Of a stretch of DNA of 64,000 bases, positions 63,292 to 64,000 are shown one piece after another. Positions within the stretch are counted from its first letter, which is position 1. Each line of letters begins with the position of its first letter. This stretch comes from Prolixibacteraceae bacterium. GTDB taxonomy: Bacteria > Bacteroidota > Bacteroidia > Bacteroidales > Prolixibacteraceae. The stretch covers positions 55,415 to 119,414 of the forward strand of contig DOAQ01000014.1 of NCBI GenBank assembly GCA_003506435.1, written 5' to 3'. The translations under genes were made by a program, and so were the position numbers. The notes beneath the pieces are model-generated. The model made no database searches and was not told the origin of the DNA. It was given only the letters and a program-made list of their open reading frames with translations.

Positions 63292-63711
63292 TTAATTATG
63301 AAGGGGCAATGAATCGTCGCCGGGATTCCGGTACAGGCATTTCTGAAAACGGATCAGATGTACCTGCATATCGGATGCAATATATTTTTTCTGCGATTCA
63401 AGTTTTGCCATTTGCCCGGCCTTCAGGTTATGATGTTTTTGCAAAAATTCGGATTGTGTCCGGAGAAACAATTTGCGGGCAGAGAGTTTATCTGAAAAAT
63501 GCTTCAGTTTAAATGAATTAAACGTACTGTAAAAACACACCTGATTCAACTCGTGGGAAGAACTTCCCTGTGCATTGTGAGTGTCTTCAGGCTGAACTTT
63601 CGATTCGCCGCGCGAAATATCAAACAACACAGCAGCCCCGATAATTGCGGCAAACAGCATTAATTTGAGAAGCGCTTTTTTCGATATGTTAATCTTACAG
63701 TTCAATGTCAT
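63292..63711 (-). CDS. Small membrane-anchored protein of unknown function
   Basis: About 139 residues from ATG 63711, which is preferred to a TTG six codons upstream. A short basic N-terminus and one hydrophobic helix (about 12-31, LLKLMLFAAIIGAAVLF) are followed by a soluble, Lys- and Gln-rich helical part (TQSEFLQKHHNLKAGQMAKL). I do not recognise a family. The single Cys pair at the soluble side has no clear pattern. It lies 107 bp upstream of secDF on the same strand and could be its partner or an independent gene. Confidence 0.5.
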   Translation of the reverse strand: MTLNCKINISKKALLKLMLFAAIIGAAVLFDISRGESKVQPEDTHNAQGSSSHELNQVCFYSTFNSFKLKHFSDKLSARKLFLRTQSEFLQKHHNLKAGQMAKLESQKKYIASDMQVHLIRFQKCLYRNPGDDSLPLHN

Positions 63712-63921
63712 TTTTTCAATAGCCGCCAAATATATTCATTTTTTCAAAAAAAACCAGTTTTTATATCGTTCCAATATCTGTTTTGGAACAGAAACAAACA
63801 GGCAGCCGTACTCCACTAAAAAATATTGAAAACAGCAAAAAAGGAACTATCAATTTATACTATCTTTAAAACTTCTTGGAGATTAAAAAACAAAAATTAA
63901 TTATTCTAAAAATACCTCGTT

Positions 63922-64000
63922 ATGAAATTTAATTTTCTGAAAAATGCACTGATTATCAGCATTTCGGTTTTACTTGTTTCGGGATGCGGCCAGTCTTCGA
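63922..64000 (+). CDS. Start of a lipoprotein gene, cut by the window end
   Basis: The frame from ATG 63922 encodes a basic start (MKFNFLKNALII), a hydrophobic stretch, and the lipobox VLLVSGCGQSS, with Cys at residue 23. Only the first 26 residues are visible, so the function cannot be judged. It is transcribed away from the small membrane protein gene. Confidence 0.7.
   Translation, partial: MKFNFLKNALIISISVLLVSGCGQSS

Overview
The window comes from a member of the Bacteroidota, most likely order Bacteroidales/Marinilabiliales. The evidence is three SusC/SusD pairs, an ECF sigma factor with a FecR-type anti-sigma, a SecD-SecF fusion, a SufB-C-D operon, and promoters of the Bacteroidota type (TAnnTTTG at -7) ahead of several genes. 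Base composition is moderate to AT-rich. No rRNA, tRNA, CRISPR array, phage or intact insertion sequence was recognised.

Region 1 (1-5155, plus strand): the 3' end of an FAD-dependent oxidoreductase, a short CstA-type transporter, and a 1003-residue exported oxidoreductase with two FAD modules. A bidirectional terminator (5160-5204) separates it from the next region.

Region 2 (5248-35939, minus strand): a polysaccharide utilisation locus of about 31 kb. In transcription order it holds ECF sigma, FecR, SusC with an STN signalling domain, SusD, a second SusC and SusD, esterase, GH29 alpha-fucosidase, SGNH hydrolase, beta-helix protein, alpha/beta hydrolase, heparinase II/III-type lyase, GH28-like beta-helix enzyme, a two-domain CE7-type esterase, SGNH hydrolase, and, after a 633-bp gap, a third SusC/SusD pair with a surface lipoprotein. 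A fucose-containing, esterified, probably acidic glycan is the most economical substrate. This is inferred from gene content only.

Region 3 (36383-41271, minus): porin-like protein, phenylacetate-CoA ligase, ACT-domain protein, a 59-residue membrane protein and a sodium:solute symporter, apparently one operon for uptake and CoA activation of an aromatic acid. Region 4 (41547-46135): cupin, then the sufBCD Fe-S assembly operon, interrupted between sufB and sufC by a four-helix-bundle gene.

Region 5 (46284-56807): housekeeping and orphan genes on both strands: thiL, a cytidylate-kinase-like gene, a DUF1080-PHP fusion, a SET-domain protein, a secreted protein with a flavinylation-like motif, an S9 peptidase gene broken by a one-base frameshift, and a nitronate-monooxygenase-like TIM-barrel protein. 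Region 6 (56896-58951): a hemolysin-III protein followed by three direct copies of a roughly 145-bp palindromic repeat. They separate a small membrane protein gene and a DUF559 nuclease gene whose last 17 codons lie inside a repeat. This cassette-like array is the least explained structure in the window. Region 7 (58976-64000): an export cluster (LolD-like ATPase, TatA with three 18-residue repeats, SecDF), a small orphan, and the start of a lipoprotein gene cut by the window edge.
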